Below, one piece after another: positions 7,123 to 14,584 of a DNA stretch of 58,540 nt (within the stretch, counting starts at the first letter, position 1; each line of letters opens with the position of its first letter). Below the pieces are notes generated by a model. It had not been told where the DNA came from and made no database searches. It saw nothing but the letters and a program-made list of their open reading frames with translations. This DNA is from Pseudomonas capeferrum (GTDB taxonomy: Bacteria; Pseudomonadota; Gammaproteobacteria; Pseudomonadales; Pseudomonadaceae), in contig NZ_JMIT01000003.1 in the NCBI RefSeq assembly GCF_000731675.1, positions 920,412-978,951 of the forward strand, given 5' to 3'. The position numbers and the translations under genes were made by a program.

Positions 7123-9267
7123 ATGCCCAGCAAGAAAACGGACGCGCCCAAAGAGAGCCAGGCCGCCGGTACCCAGACGCCCGACAAGGCCAATACCAAT
7201 GCCAAACTGCAGAGCCTCGAGGCTGTGCGCAGCGATGCGACGGGCCAGGCTTTGCGGACCAACCAAGGCGTGCGCATCGCCGACAACCAGAACACGCTCA
7301 AGGCCGGTGACCGCGGGCCTTCGCTGCTCGAAGACTTCATCATGCGCGAGAAGATCACCCACTTCGACCATGAGCGCATCCCGGAGCGGATCGTCCACGC
7401 ACGCGGCACCGGTGCCCATGGCTACTTCCAGAGCTACGGCAACCATGCTGCCCTGACCAAGGCCGGTTTCCTGCAGGACCCAGAGAAGATCACCCCGGTA
7501 TTCGTGCGTTTTTCAACCGTGCAGGGCCCGCGCGGCTCGGGCGACACCGTGCGAGATGTACGTGGCTTCGCGGTGAAGTTCTACACCGATGAAGGCAATT
7601 TCGACCTGGTCGGCAACAACATGCCGGTGTTCTTCATCCAGGACGCGATCAAGTTCCCCGACTTCGTGCATGCGGTCAAACCCGAGCCACACAACGAGAT
7701 GCCTACGGGCGGCTCGGCCCACGATACGTTCTGGGACTTCGTTTCGCTGGTGCCGGAGTCTGCGCACATGGTCATGTGGGCCATGTCCGACCGTGCCATC
7801 CCCCGCAGCCTGCGGATGATGGAAGGCTTTGGCATCCACACCTTCCGCCTGATCAATGCCGAAGGGGTGGCCAGCTTCGTCAAGTTCCATTGGAAACCAC
7901 GCCAAGGGGTTCACTCGGTATTGTGGGATGAGGCGCAGAAACTGGCGGGTAAGGACACCGACTTCCACCGCCGCGACCTGAGCGAAGCGATTGAGATGGG
8001 TGACTACCCAGAGTGGGAGTTGGGCGTGCAGATCGTGCCCGAAGCCGACGAGCATAAGTTCGAATTCGACCTGCTCGACCCCACCAAGATCATCCCCGAA
8101 GAACTGGTGCCGGTCACGCCGCTGGGCAAGATGGTGCTCAACCGCAACCCCGACAACTTCTTTGCCGAAGTGGAGCAGGTTGCCTTCTGCCCTGGGCATA
8201 TCGTGCCTGGCATCGACTTCTCCAACGACCCCCTGCTGCAGGGCCGGTTGTTCTCCTATACCGACACCCAGCTGAGCCGCCTGGGCGGGCCTAACTTCCA
8301 TGAAATCCCGATCAACCGCCCGGTTGCGCCGAACCATAACAACCAACGTGACGCGCTGCACCGGCAGACTATCCACAAGGGCCGCGCCTCGTACGAGCCG
8401 AACTCGATCGATGGCGGCTGGCCGAAAGAAACCCCTGCCGCAGCCCAGGATGGCGGCTTCGAGAGCTACCAGGAGCGTATCGATGCGGTGAAGATACGCC
8501 AACGCAGCGAGTCGTTCGGTGATCACTTCTCGCAGGCGCGGTTGTTCTTCCAGAGCATGAGCCCGAATGAGCAGCAGCACATCATCAAGGCCTACAGCTT
8601 CGAGCTGGGCAAGGTTGAGCGTGAGCATATCCGGGTGCGTGAGGTAAATGAGATTCTGGCCAACATCGACCTGAAACTGGCTGCGGCCGTCGCGGCCAAC
8701 CTCGGCCTGCCTGCGCCCAAGGCCGGCACGGTTCAGGTCAAAGGCAGCAAGCTCGCGAAATCGCCCGCCTTGAGCCAGATGAACCACCCCGGCGATGTAG
8801 GCATCAAGGGCCGCAAGATTGCCGTGCTGGTGGCTGACGGCGTGGACGGTGCCAGCGTCGATCAACAGGTCAAGGCGCTGGAAGCGCACAGTGCTCGCAT
8901 CATGGTGCTCGGGCCTACGTCGGCGCCGGTTAAAACCGCCCAAGGCAAGCCACTGCCGGTGGATGCGTCGATGGAGGGCATGCCATCGATCATGTTCGAC
9001 GGCATTGTGGTGCCGGCTGGCAAGGCGTCGTTGGATGCGTTGGGTGCCAGTGGGCTGGCCAAGCACTTCCTGCTAGAGGGTTACAAGCATCTGAAGGCGA
9101 TCGCGCTGGCCAAGGAAGGCAAGGCGTTGCTGGATAGCTTGGGGCTCAAGGAAGACAAGGGCCTGCTGCTGGGGGATGACCAGAAGACCGTGGATGCCTT
9201 TGTGAAAGCGGTTGAAGGGCATCGGGTGTGGGAGCGGGAGGCGGCTGCTGAAGCAGTACCAGCCTGA
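7123..9267 (+). CDS. katE: Large-subunit monofunctional catalase (HPII type)
   Basis: A 714-residue clade 2 catalase that decomposes hydrogen peroxide. Catalytic His92 is in ERIVHARGTGAHG, distal Asn165 in DLVGNNMPVFF, and the proximal heme-ligand Tyr in RLFSYTDTQLSR. The N-terminal 60 residues form the polar arm typical of large catalases. The C-terminal about 150 residues (from GRKIAVLVADGVDG) are the DJ-1/PfpI-like domain of HPII enzymes, here without an obvious nucleophile cysteine. GAGGAAAG precedes ATG 7123. HPII catalases are usually stationary-phase (RpoS) genes; I did not identify the promoter with confidence. It is monocistronic, bounded by a hairpin at 9280. Confidence 0.96.
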   Translation: MPSKKTDAPKESQAAGTQTPDKANTNAKLQSLEAVRSDATGQALRTNQGVRIADNQNTLKAGDRGPSLLEDFIMREKITHFDHERIPERIVHARGTGAHGYFQSYGNHAALTKAGFLQDPEKITPVFVRFSTVQGPRGSGDTVRDVRGFAVKFYTDEGNFDLVGNNMPVFFIQDAIKFPDFVHAVKPEPHNEMPTGGSAHDTFWDFVSLVPESAHMVMWAMSDRAIPRSLRMMEGFGIHTFRLINAEGVASFVKFHWKPRQGVHSVLWDEAQKLAGKDTDFHRRDLSEAIEMGDYPEWELGVQIVPEADEHKFEFDLLDPTKIIPEELVPVTPLGKMVLNRNPDNFFAEVEQVAFCPGHIVPGIDFSNDPLLQGRLFSYTDTQLSRLGGPNFHEIPINRPVAPNHNNQRDALHRQTIHKGRASYEPNSIDGGWPKETPAAAQDGGFESYQERIDAVKIRQRSESFGDHFSQARLFFQSMSPNEQQHIIKAYSFELGKVEREHIRVREVNEILANIDLKLAAAVAANLGLPAPKAGTVQVKGSKLAKSPALSQMNHPGDVGIKGRKIAVLVADGVDGASVDQQVKALEAHSARIMVLGPTSAPVKTAQGKPLPVDASMEGMPSIMFDGIVVPAGKASLDALGASGLAKHFLLEGYKHLKAIALAKEGKALLDSLGLKEDKGLLLGDDQKTVDAFVKAVEGHRVWEREAAAEAVPA

Positions 9268-9279
9268 CAGGGCCGCTTC

Positions 9280-9303
9280 GCGGGGCAATCCGACTTGCCC
9301 CGC
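9280..9303. terminator. Bidirectional hairpin between katE and the lipoprotein gene
   Basis: Perfect 9-bp arms GCGGGGCAA/TTGCCCCGC around a 6-nt loop, placed between the 3' ends of two convergent genes. There is no long T tract, so its efficiency is uncertain. Confidence 0.6.
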
Positions 9304-9310
9304 CAAGCAT

Positions 9311-10018
9311 TCAGCGCTGGTGCGGGACCAGTACCACCTGCGCCGGCAATTTGCGCTGGATTTCATGCTTCTGCTTCAGCGCAAAGCTGCTGTCGAGCTT
9401 GTGAACGCGCTTTTCCAGCAGGGTCTTCAGCCAAGGTGCGTCCTCGGTGCGTGGTACCTGAAACACCACCTCGCACTGGTAATTGACCACGTCCTTGGCA
9501 ATCTCATCGAGCTGACGGCGCATGGCAGCCATGTCCGTAGTCTTCAGCGCAATCACCGTACTTGGCGCAGTCGGGTCGATGACCCGCGCCTGGGGCTTGG
9601 CCTCGGCAGCTTTCAACGCCGCCTCGGCTTTCTCCAGCTCGGCTTTGCGCGCCTGGCTGACGGCATCACCACCGGTTACTGCCGGGGCTTGCGGCATCAG
9701 GGCGCGGGCGCGGGCCAGGGCGGTGGCCGCAGCGTTGACATCGCCCTTCTGCAGGACGATCTGGCTACGCTGCAGATACGCCTCGGCCAACTGCCGCTGG
9801 TATTGCTCCAGGCGCGGGTCTACCGGCGACTGTGCCTGCAATGCAGCCAGCTGGTCTTCGGCGGTGGCCAGCTCATTGCTGGCAATGTTTTGTTGCAACT
9901 GCTGCCAGGCATCGGCTTGAGCAGGTGCATCGGCCTGTTCGACCGGTGCGCTGGAACAGGCAGCCAGGAACAGGGAAAACGCGGCTACAAGCAGATAACG
10001 GGAGGCGAACGGCTTCAT
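9311..10018 (-). CDS. TPR-like outer-membrane lipoprotein of unknown function (PA5502-like)
   Basis: A 235-residue protein with a lipoprotein signal peptide; the lipobox is LAAC, with Cys at residue 21. The mature part is helical and Ala/Gln/Leu-rich, with two TPR-like stretches (WQQLQQNIASNELATAEDQL and LAEAYLQRSQIVLQKGDVNA). It ends in a less helical domain (VVNYQCEVVFQVPRTEDAP). A relative sits at the same place beside the zinc uptake genes in P. aeruginosa, but I know no function for it. The znuB hairpin at 10119-10140 separates it from the znu genes, so it may have its own promoter. Confidence 0.75.
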   Translation of the reverse strand: MKPFASRYLLVAAFSLFLAACSSAPVEQADAPAQADAWQQLQQNIASNELATAEDQLAALQAQSPVDPRLEQYQRQLAEAYLQRSQIVLQKGDVNAAATALARARALMPQAPAVTGGDAVSQARKAELEKAEAALKAAEAKPQARVIDPTAPSTVIALKTTDMAAMRRQLDEIAKDVVNYQCEVVFQVPRTEDAPWLKTLLEKRVHKLDSSFALKQKHEIQRKLPAQVVLVPHQR

Positions 10019-10118
10019 TCCTGCGACTCTCTATTTGCGCAAAAAGCGAGCAAGTCTACACCCAGGTGCGCACGCTCGAAAACAAGTCTTACAGACCCTT
10101 TACCCGTGAAAAGGTTGC

Positions 10119-10140
10119 AGGGCGCGCCTTCGGGCGCCCT
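10119..10140 (-). terminator. Hairpin downstream of znuB
   Basis: Arms AGGGCGC/GCGCCCT around an 8-nt loop, six bases beyond the znuB stop on the minus strand, then a short pyrimidine run containing TTTT. It is the likely end of the zur-znuC-znuB transcript. Confidence 0.55.
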
Positions 10141-10145
10141 GGCTT

Positions 10146-10928
10146 TCAGCGTTTCGGCAAGGCCAGGCTCAGCAAGAATAGCACTGCCGCGCAGACCACG
10201 ATCGAAGGGCCGGCTGGGGTGTCCTTGAACCAGGACATGGCCAGGCCGCCACAAACCGCGGTCACCCCCAGCAGGCTGGCACCCAGGGCCATCTGTTCGG
10301 GCGAGCGGGCGTGGCGCTGCGCCGCAGCGGCCGGGATGATCAGCAACGAGGTGATCAGCAGCACGCCGACGATCTTCATCGCCACGGCAATCACCACCGC
10401 AATCAACAGCATCAATGCCAGGCGCAGGCCCGCCACGGGCAGGCCCTCGACCATGGCCAGTTCCTCGTGCACGGTCACCGCCAGCAAGGGCCGCCACAGT
10501 GCGGCGAGCAACAGCAGCACCAGTGCGCTGCCACCGAGGATCCAGGCAAGGTCCGTGGTGCTGATGGCCAGCAGGTCGCCGAACAGATAGGCCATCAGGT
10601 CGATGCGCACGTCGTGCATGAAGCTCAGCACCACCAGGCCCAAGGAAAGCGTGCTGGGGGCAAGGATGCCGAGCAGGGTGTCGGAGGCCAGCGGTTGGCG
10701 TTGCTGCAAAGTCACCAGCAGGATCGCCAGCAGCAGGCAGCCCACGGTCACTGCCAGGGCTGGGCTGACGTCCAGGGCGAAACCCAGGGCGACGCCGAGC
10801 AAGGCGGCGTGGGACAGGGTGTCGCCAAAATAGGCCATGCGCCGCCACACCACGAAAGACCCTAGTGGGCCGGCCACCAGCGCCAGGGACAGACCGGCAA
10901 GCAGGGCGTAGAGAAGAAAATCAGCCAT
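10146..10928 (-). CDS. znuB: Zinc ABC transporter permease ZnuB
   Basis: A 260-residue membrane protein of the ABC-3 (metal) permease family, with about eight hydrophobic helices. The conserved segment GDTLSHAALLGVALGF follows the second helix, with RMAYFGD before it. It forms the channel for zinc delivered by ZnuA and driven by ZnuC. I start it at ATG 10928 (MADFLLYALLAG), which overlaps znuC by 8 bp. A longer frame upstream is in-frame extension inside znuC. Together with zur and znuC it forms a minus-strand operon. Confidence 0.93.
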   Translation of the reverse strand: MADFLLYALLAGLSLALVAGPLGSFVVWRRMAYFGDTLSHAALLGVALGFALDVSPALAVTVGCLLLAILLVTLQQRQPLASDTLLGILAPSTLSLGLVVLSFMHDVRIDLMAYLFGDLLAISTTDLAWILGGSALVLLLLAALWRPLLAVTVHEELAMVEGLPVAGLRLALMLLIAVVIAVAMKIVGVLLITSLLIIPAAAAQRHARSPEQMALGASLLGVTAVCGGLAMSWFKDTPAGPSIVVCAAVLFLLSLALPKR

Positions 10929-11694
10929 GCTTGCAGTGCTCTCCGTGAACATGGGTGCCAGGGGCGACCACCGAGCCATGCAGGTCGTGGCTGTGGTCGT
11001 GATGGTGGTGATAGATGGCCAGGCTTTTCGCGTTCTGGCCGAACAGCTCGACGAAGGCCGGGTCGCCGCTGACTTGCTCCGGGTGGCCGGAACAGCACAC
11101 GTGGCGGTTGAGGCAGACCACCTGATCGGTGGTGCTCATGACCAGGTGCAGGTCGTGGGAGACCATCAGCACGCCGCAGCCGTGGCGGTCGCGCAGGCGG
11201 GTGATGAGGTTGTACAGCTCGGTCTGGCCGACCACATCGACGCCTTGTACCGGTTCGTCGAGCACCAGCAGTTGCGGCTCGCGCAGCAGGGCCCGGGCCA
11301 GCAGCACGCGCTGCATTTCGCCGCCGGAAACGGTCTGGATCGGGTTGTCGATAACGTGCTCGGCGCCCACTTCCTGCAATGCCGACAGCGCCGCTGCCCG
11401 GTCGACGCCAGGCACCAGGCGCAAGAAACGCAGCACCGACAGCGGCAGCGTGGCGTCGACCTGGATTTTTTGCGGCATGTAGCCGATGCGCAGGCGCGGT
11501 TTACGCCATACCTTGCCCCGGTGCGGCTTGAGCAGCCCCAGCACGGCGCGTACCAGGGTAGTCTTGCCTGCCCCGTTGGGGCCGATCAGGGTGACGATCT
11601 GGCCCGGCGCCACCGACAAGTCGATGCTGTCGAGCACCGCTTCGCCGGCGAAGGTCACACCGACCTGCTCCAGGCGGATCAGCGCGTCGCTCAT
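10921..11694 (-). CDS. znuC: Zinc ABC transporter ATP-binding protein ZnuC
   Basis: A 257-residue ABC ATPase with Walker A GPNGAGKTT, signature VSGGEMQRV, Walker B LLVLDEPVQGVD and switch His VSHDLH. The C-terminus is strikingly His-rich (HHHHDHSHD, then HVHGEHCKHG), a feature of zinc-handling proteins that may bind or buffer the metal. ATG 11694 (MSDALIRLEQVG) overlaps the zur stop by 4 bp, so zur and znuC are translationally coupled. Control is expected through Zur at the zur/znuA intergenic site. Confidence 0.94.
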   Translation of the reverse strand: MSDALIRLEQVGVTFAGEAVLDSIDLSVAPGQIVTLIGPNGAGKTTLVRAVLGLLKPHRGKVWRKPRLRIGYMPQKIQVDATLPLSVLRFLRLVPGVDRAAALSALQEVGAEHVIDNPIQTVSGGEMQRVLLARALLREPQLLVLDEPVQGVDVVGQTELYNLITRLRDRHGCGVLMVSHDLHLVMSTTDQVVCLNRHVCCSGHPEQVSGDPAFVELFGQNAKSLAIYHHHHDHSHDLHGSVVAPGTHVHGEHCKHG

Positions 11695-12176
11695 GCCGCG
11701 CTCCGGCAGCTGCCGCACAGGCCTACCACTTCCACGGTCTGGGTTTCGACGCTGAAGCCGACGCCCTTGGCGCTGTTGATGATGGCGTCGCTGATGCTGG
11801 CCTGCTCCAGCTCGATGGCCACATGGCAGGCGCGGCAGATCAGGAACTGGCCCTGGTGCACGTGCTCGGGGTGGCTGCAGCCAATGAACGCATTGAGTGA
11901 GGCGATGCGGTGCACCAGGCCGTTGTCGAGTAGGAAGTCCAGAGCGCGGTACACGGTTGGCGGTGCGGCGCGGCGGCCATCCTGCTCGCTGAGCACGGCA
12001 AGAATGTCGTAGGCGCCCAGCGGTTTGTGGCTTTGCCATACCAGCTCCAGCACACGGCGGCGCAGCGCGGTCAGGCGCAACCCTTGGCGGGTGCACAAGG
12101 CATCGGCTTCGGCCAGTGCGCTGTGTACGCAATGGGAGTGATCGTGGGGGCGGTTGGCCAGCGGCGTGATGGACAT
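11691..12176 (-). CDS. zur: Zinc uptake regulator Zur (Fur family)
   Basis: A 161-residue Fur-family repressor. Its winged helix includes GLRLTALRRRVLELVW and PPTVYRALDFLLDNGLVHRI. The metal-site segment is GCSHPEHVHQGQFLICRACH, and the structural zinc cysteines are in CRAC and the C-terminal CGSC. With zinc bound it represses high-affinity zinc uptake genes, here znuC/znuB in its own operon and divergent znuA. The N-terminus carries an extra His-rich stretch (HDHSHCVHS). The 66 bp between its ATG and the znuA start hold the candidate Zur site. Confidence 0.94.
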   Translation of the reverse strand: MSITPLANRPHDHSHCVHSALAEADALCTRQGLRLTALRRRVLELVWQSHKPLGAYDILAVLSEQDGRRAAPPTVYRALDFLLDNGLVHRIASLNAFIGCSHPEHVHQGQFLICRACHVAIELEQASISDAIINSAKGVGFSVETQTVEVVGLCGSCRSAA

Positions 12177-12202
12177 GGGCAGCGACGGTTCTGGATGGAG
12201 AC

Positions 12203-12215
12203 GTTATTATGTTAC
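12203..12215. promoter_or_regulatory. Candidate Zur operator between zur and znuA
   Basis: GTTATTATGTTAC. Read on the minus strand, it has one perfect Zur half-site (ATAAC) and one imperfect one (GTAAC) around a 3-bp centre, against the usual GTTAT...ATAAC palindrome. It lies in the short divergent gap, where one bound dimer could control both transcripts. Confidence 0.6.
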
Positions 12216-12242
12216 CTGTTTCTGGCGAGCCGAGTATTCACC

Positions 12243-13151
12243 GTGTCCCGATTCCTAGCCCTTTTTGTCGCTTTCATCGCATTTTCAGCCCAGGCCGACG
12301 TGCGTGTGCTGACCAGCATCAAACCGCTGCAGCAGATCGCCGCCGCCGTTCAGGACGGGGTCGGCAGCCCGGATGTGCTGCTGCCGCCTGGCGCCTCGCC
12401 GCACCATTACGCCCTGCGCCCCTCCGACGTACGGCGCGTCGCGGACGCCGACCTGCTGTACTGGATCGGCCCGGACATGGAGAACTTCCTGCCCAGGGTG
12501 CTCAAAGGCCGAGACAAGGCCACCATCGCGGTTCAGTCGCTGACCGGCATGCAGCTGCGCCATTTTGGCGAAGACAGCCACTCGCATGAAGAAACCGACC
12601 AGGACGACCATGATCACGACCACCGCCCCGGTAGCCTGGATGCGCATCTGTGGTTGTCGTCGGTCAATGCCCGGGTGATCGCGGCGAAGATGGCGGCGGA
12701 CCTGGCCGAGGTCGACCCGGCCAATGCCACGCGCTATCAAAGCAACCTGAAGGCATTCGTCGAGCGCCTGGATGCTCTGGATGGGCGCATCAAGGCACGT
12801 GTGGCCGGCATCGCCGACAAGCCGTACTTCGTGTTCCACGAAGCCTTTGACTACTTCGAGGCCGCCTATGGCCTGAAGCACGCCGGGGTATTCAGCGTGG
12901 CTTCGGAGGTGCAGCCGGGCGCCCAGCATGTGGCGGCCATGCGCAAACGCCTGCAGGAAGTGGGCAAGACCTGTGTGTTCAGCGAACCGCCGCTGCGCCC
13001 GCGCTTGGCCGAGACGTTGACCGCCGGGCTGCCGGTGCGCCTGGCCGAGCTGGATGCCCTGGGCGGCACCGACCCAGTGGACGGCAAGGGCTATGAGCGC
13101 TTGCTGGAGAAGCTGGGGGGTGATCTGGCCGGGTGCCTGGAGCAGTTGTAA
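12243..13151 (+). CDS. znuA: Zinc ABC transporter substrate-binding protein ZnuA
   Basis: A 302-residue periplasmic zinc-binding protein (cluster A-I). The signal peptide ends FSAQA before DVRVLTSIKPLQQI. Zinc-ligand histidines are in PGASPHHYALRPSD, LDAHLWLSSVNAR and FVFHEAFDYFEAAYG. The central flexible loop is rich in acidic and His residues (HSHEETDQDDHDHDH), as expected for ZnuA. I chose GTG 12243 because it gives a compact signal peptide. An ATG at 12195 would read through the Zur site and add a second hydrophobic stretch. It is divergent from zur-znuCB and ends at a strong convergent hairpin. Confidence 0.93.
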   Translation: MSRFLALFVAFIAFSAQADVRVLTSIKPLQQIAAAVQDGVGSPDVLLPPGASPHHYALRPSDVRRVADADLLYWIGPDMENFLPRVLKGRDKATIAVQSLTGMQLRHFGEDSHSHEETDQDDHDHDHRPGSLDAHLWLSSVNARVIAAKMAADLAEVDPANATRYQSNLKAFVERLDALDGRIKARVAGIADKPYFVFHEAFDYFEAAYGLKHAGVFSVASEVQPGAQHVAAMRKRLQEVGKTCVFSEPPLRPRLAETLTAGLPVRLAELDALGGTDPVDGKGYERLLEKLGGDLAGCLEQL

Positions 13152-13159
13152 CCCTGTAG

Positions 13160-13194
13160 CGGCTTCTTCGCGGGCTTGCCCCGCGAAGAAGCCG
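13160..13194. terminator. Long hairpin between znuA and thrB
   Basis: Perfect 15-bp arms (13160-13174 and 13180-13194), starting CGGCTTCTTCGCGGG, around a 5-nt loop. It sits in the 51-bp gap between two convergent genes and probably serves both. Confidence 0.75.
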
Positions 13195-13202
13195 GCGAGG
13201 TT

Positions 13203-14153
13203 CTAGAGCGCGAACGGCAGGTGCAACGCCACTTGCTGGCGCTGCGCCAGGCGCACCTCGAACTCGCTCGGGTCATGGATCATCACATCCATCCCGGCAA
13301 ACGACTCCGCCGCGATCAGGCGCGACAGCCAGAAGCGCACGCAGCCGACCCGCAACATTTCCGGCCACAATTCGGCCTCGGCTGCGGTGAACGGCCGCAG
13401 CGCCGCATAGGCCGCCAGCAGCGCCTGGGCCCGTGGCACATCGAGCGCGCCCTGCTCATCGATGCACCAGTCGTTCACGGTGATGGCGATGTCATACAGC
13501 ATTGGGCCCGAGCAGGCGTTGTAGAAGTCGATCACCCCGCTCAGGTGGGTACCTTCGAACATCACGTTGTCGCGGAACAGGTCGGCGTGCAGGTTGGCCC
13601 GTGGCAAGGCCAGGATCTGCGCCTTGTGCGCGTTGATTTCGTCCAGCGCAGGCTGCAGCAGCGCAACCTGTTCGGCCGTGAGGCGCGGCATCAGCTCGGC
13701 CCCCGAGGCCAGCATCCAGTCCAGGCCGCGGTCGGTCTTGCGCTCGATGACGTGGTGACGGGTAGCCAGGTGAATGTGCGCGAGCAATTCGCCTACCTGC
13801 GCGCAGTGCTGGTTGTTCGGCACCTTGATGTGCTTGCCCGACAAGCGCGGCTGCAGCAGTGCAGGCTTGCCGCACAGTTCGCGCAGGCCATTGCCGTCGC
13901 GGTCACGCAGGGCGTAGGGCACCGGCATGTCGGCGGCGTGCAGCACGTCGAGCAGCTCGATGAAGAACGGCATGTCTTCGCTCGGGCCACGTTCGATCAG
14001 CGTCAGGACGAACTCACCCTGTTCCAGGCTGACGAAGAAGTTGCTGTTTTCGGTGCCGGCGGCGATGCCCTGGAAATCGAGCAGACGGCCCAGCTGGTAC
14101 GGCGCCAGAAAGGTTTCCAGCTCAGGCCGGGTCACAGGGGTGAAGACTGACAT
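13203..14153 (-). CDS. thrB: Homoserine kinase (APH-fold ThrB)
   Basis: A 316-residue kinase of the choline/aminoglycoside phosphotransferase fold, the form of homoserine kinase used by Pseudomonas rather than the GHMP enzyme of E. coli. Landmarks are SVFTPVTRPELETFL at the start, the catalytic loop NLHADLFRDNVMFEG and the metal-binding GVIDFYNACSGPMLYDIAI. It phosphorylates L-homoserine with ATP in threonine synthesis. It is apparently monocistronic: a hairpin with a T tract at 14156-14195 separates it from the DUF2782 gene upstream on the same strand. Confidence 0.92.
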   Translation of the reverse strand: MSVFTPVTRPELETFLAPYQLGRLLDFQGIAAGTENSNFFVSLEQGEFVLTLIERGPSEDMPFFIELLDVLHAADMPVPYALRDRDGNGLRELCGKPALLQPRLSGKHIKVPNNQHCAQVGELLAHIHLATRHHVIERKTDRGLDWMLASGAELMPRLTAEQVALLQPALDEINAHKAQILALPRANLHADLFRDNVMFEGTHLSGVIDFYNACSGPMLYDIAITVNDWCIDEQGALDVPRAQALLAAYAALRPFTAAEAELWPEMLRVGCVRFWLSRLIAAESFAGMDVMIHDPSEFEVRLAQRQQVALHLPFAL

Positions 14154-14155
14154 GA

Positions 14156-14195
14156 TGAAAAAATGCCCATACGGGCACTTCCGCCGGGAAGTGCC
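14156..14195 (-). terminator. Terminator downstream of the DUF2782 gene
   Basis: Read on the minus strand, there is a stem GGCACTTCC/GGAAGTGCC (14174-14195), then a small GCCC/GGGC stem and a run of six Ts immediately before the thrB start codon. It ends the DUF2782 transcript just before thrB, so thrB must have little leader or rely on read-through. Confidence 0.6.
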
Positions 14196-14222
14196 GGGTT
14201 GATGTGAACGATACGCGTCAGC

Positions 14223-14510
14223 TTACCACTCGAAGATCTTCCAGGACGGAATCAGCATGTCCGGCTGGTCGGAACGAATGAAATTGGCATCAGTGCCATC
14301 GGCGCGTACCAGAAAATAAGGCTTGCCGTTTTTCGGCGTGATCTTGATCGCATACAGGAAGCCGTTCTGGCGGTATTCCTGGATGGTTTTATCGCCTTCC
14401 GTGCGAATGGTCACCTCGGGATCGGCCGAGGGGGCGTCGTCCGCCGCCAGGGTGACGACTGGCATGGTTGCCAACAGACCGAGCAGTAACAGGCGATTGA
14501 GTGTACGCAT
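14223..14510 (-). CDS. Periplasmic DUF2782 protein
   Basis: A 95-residue protein with a signal peptide (MRTLNRLLLLGLLATMPVVTLA). The short mature domain, DPEVTIRTEGDKTIQEYRQNGFLYAIKITPKNG, ends PSWKIFEW and is the DUF2782 core. The family is widespread next to polA and thrB in Pseudomonas; its function is not known to me. It is divergent from polA, with 74 bp between starts. Confidence 0.82.
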   Translation of the reverse strand: MRTLNRLLLLGLLATMPVVTLAADDAPSADPEVTIRTEGDKTIQEYRQNGFLYAIKITPKNGKPYFLVRADGTDANFIRSDQPDMLIPSWKIFEW

Positions 14511-14584
14511 GATAACCTTGTCCCTTTGTCGTCATTGATCCGGCTATTCTAGCTCCGGACCCGCCGAAAAGGTTGATTCTGCTC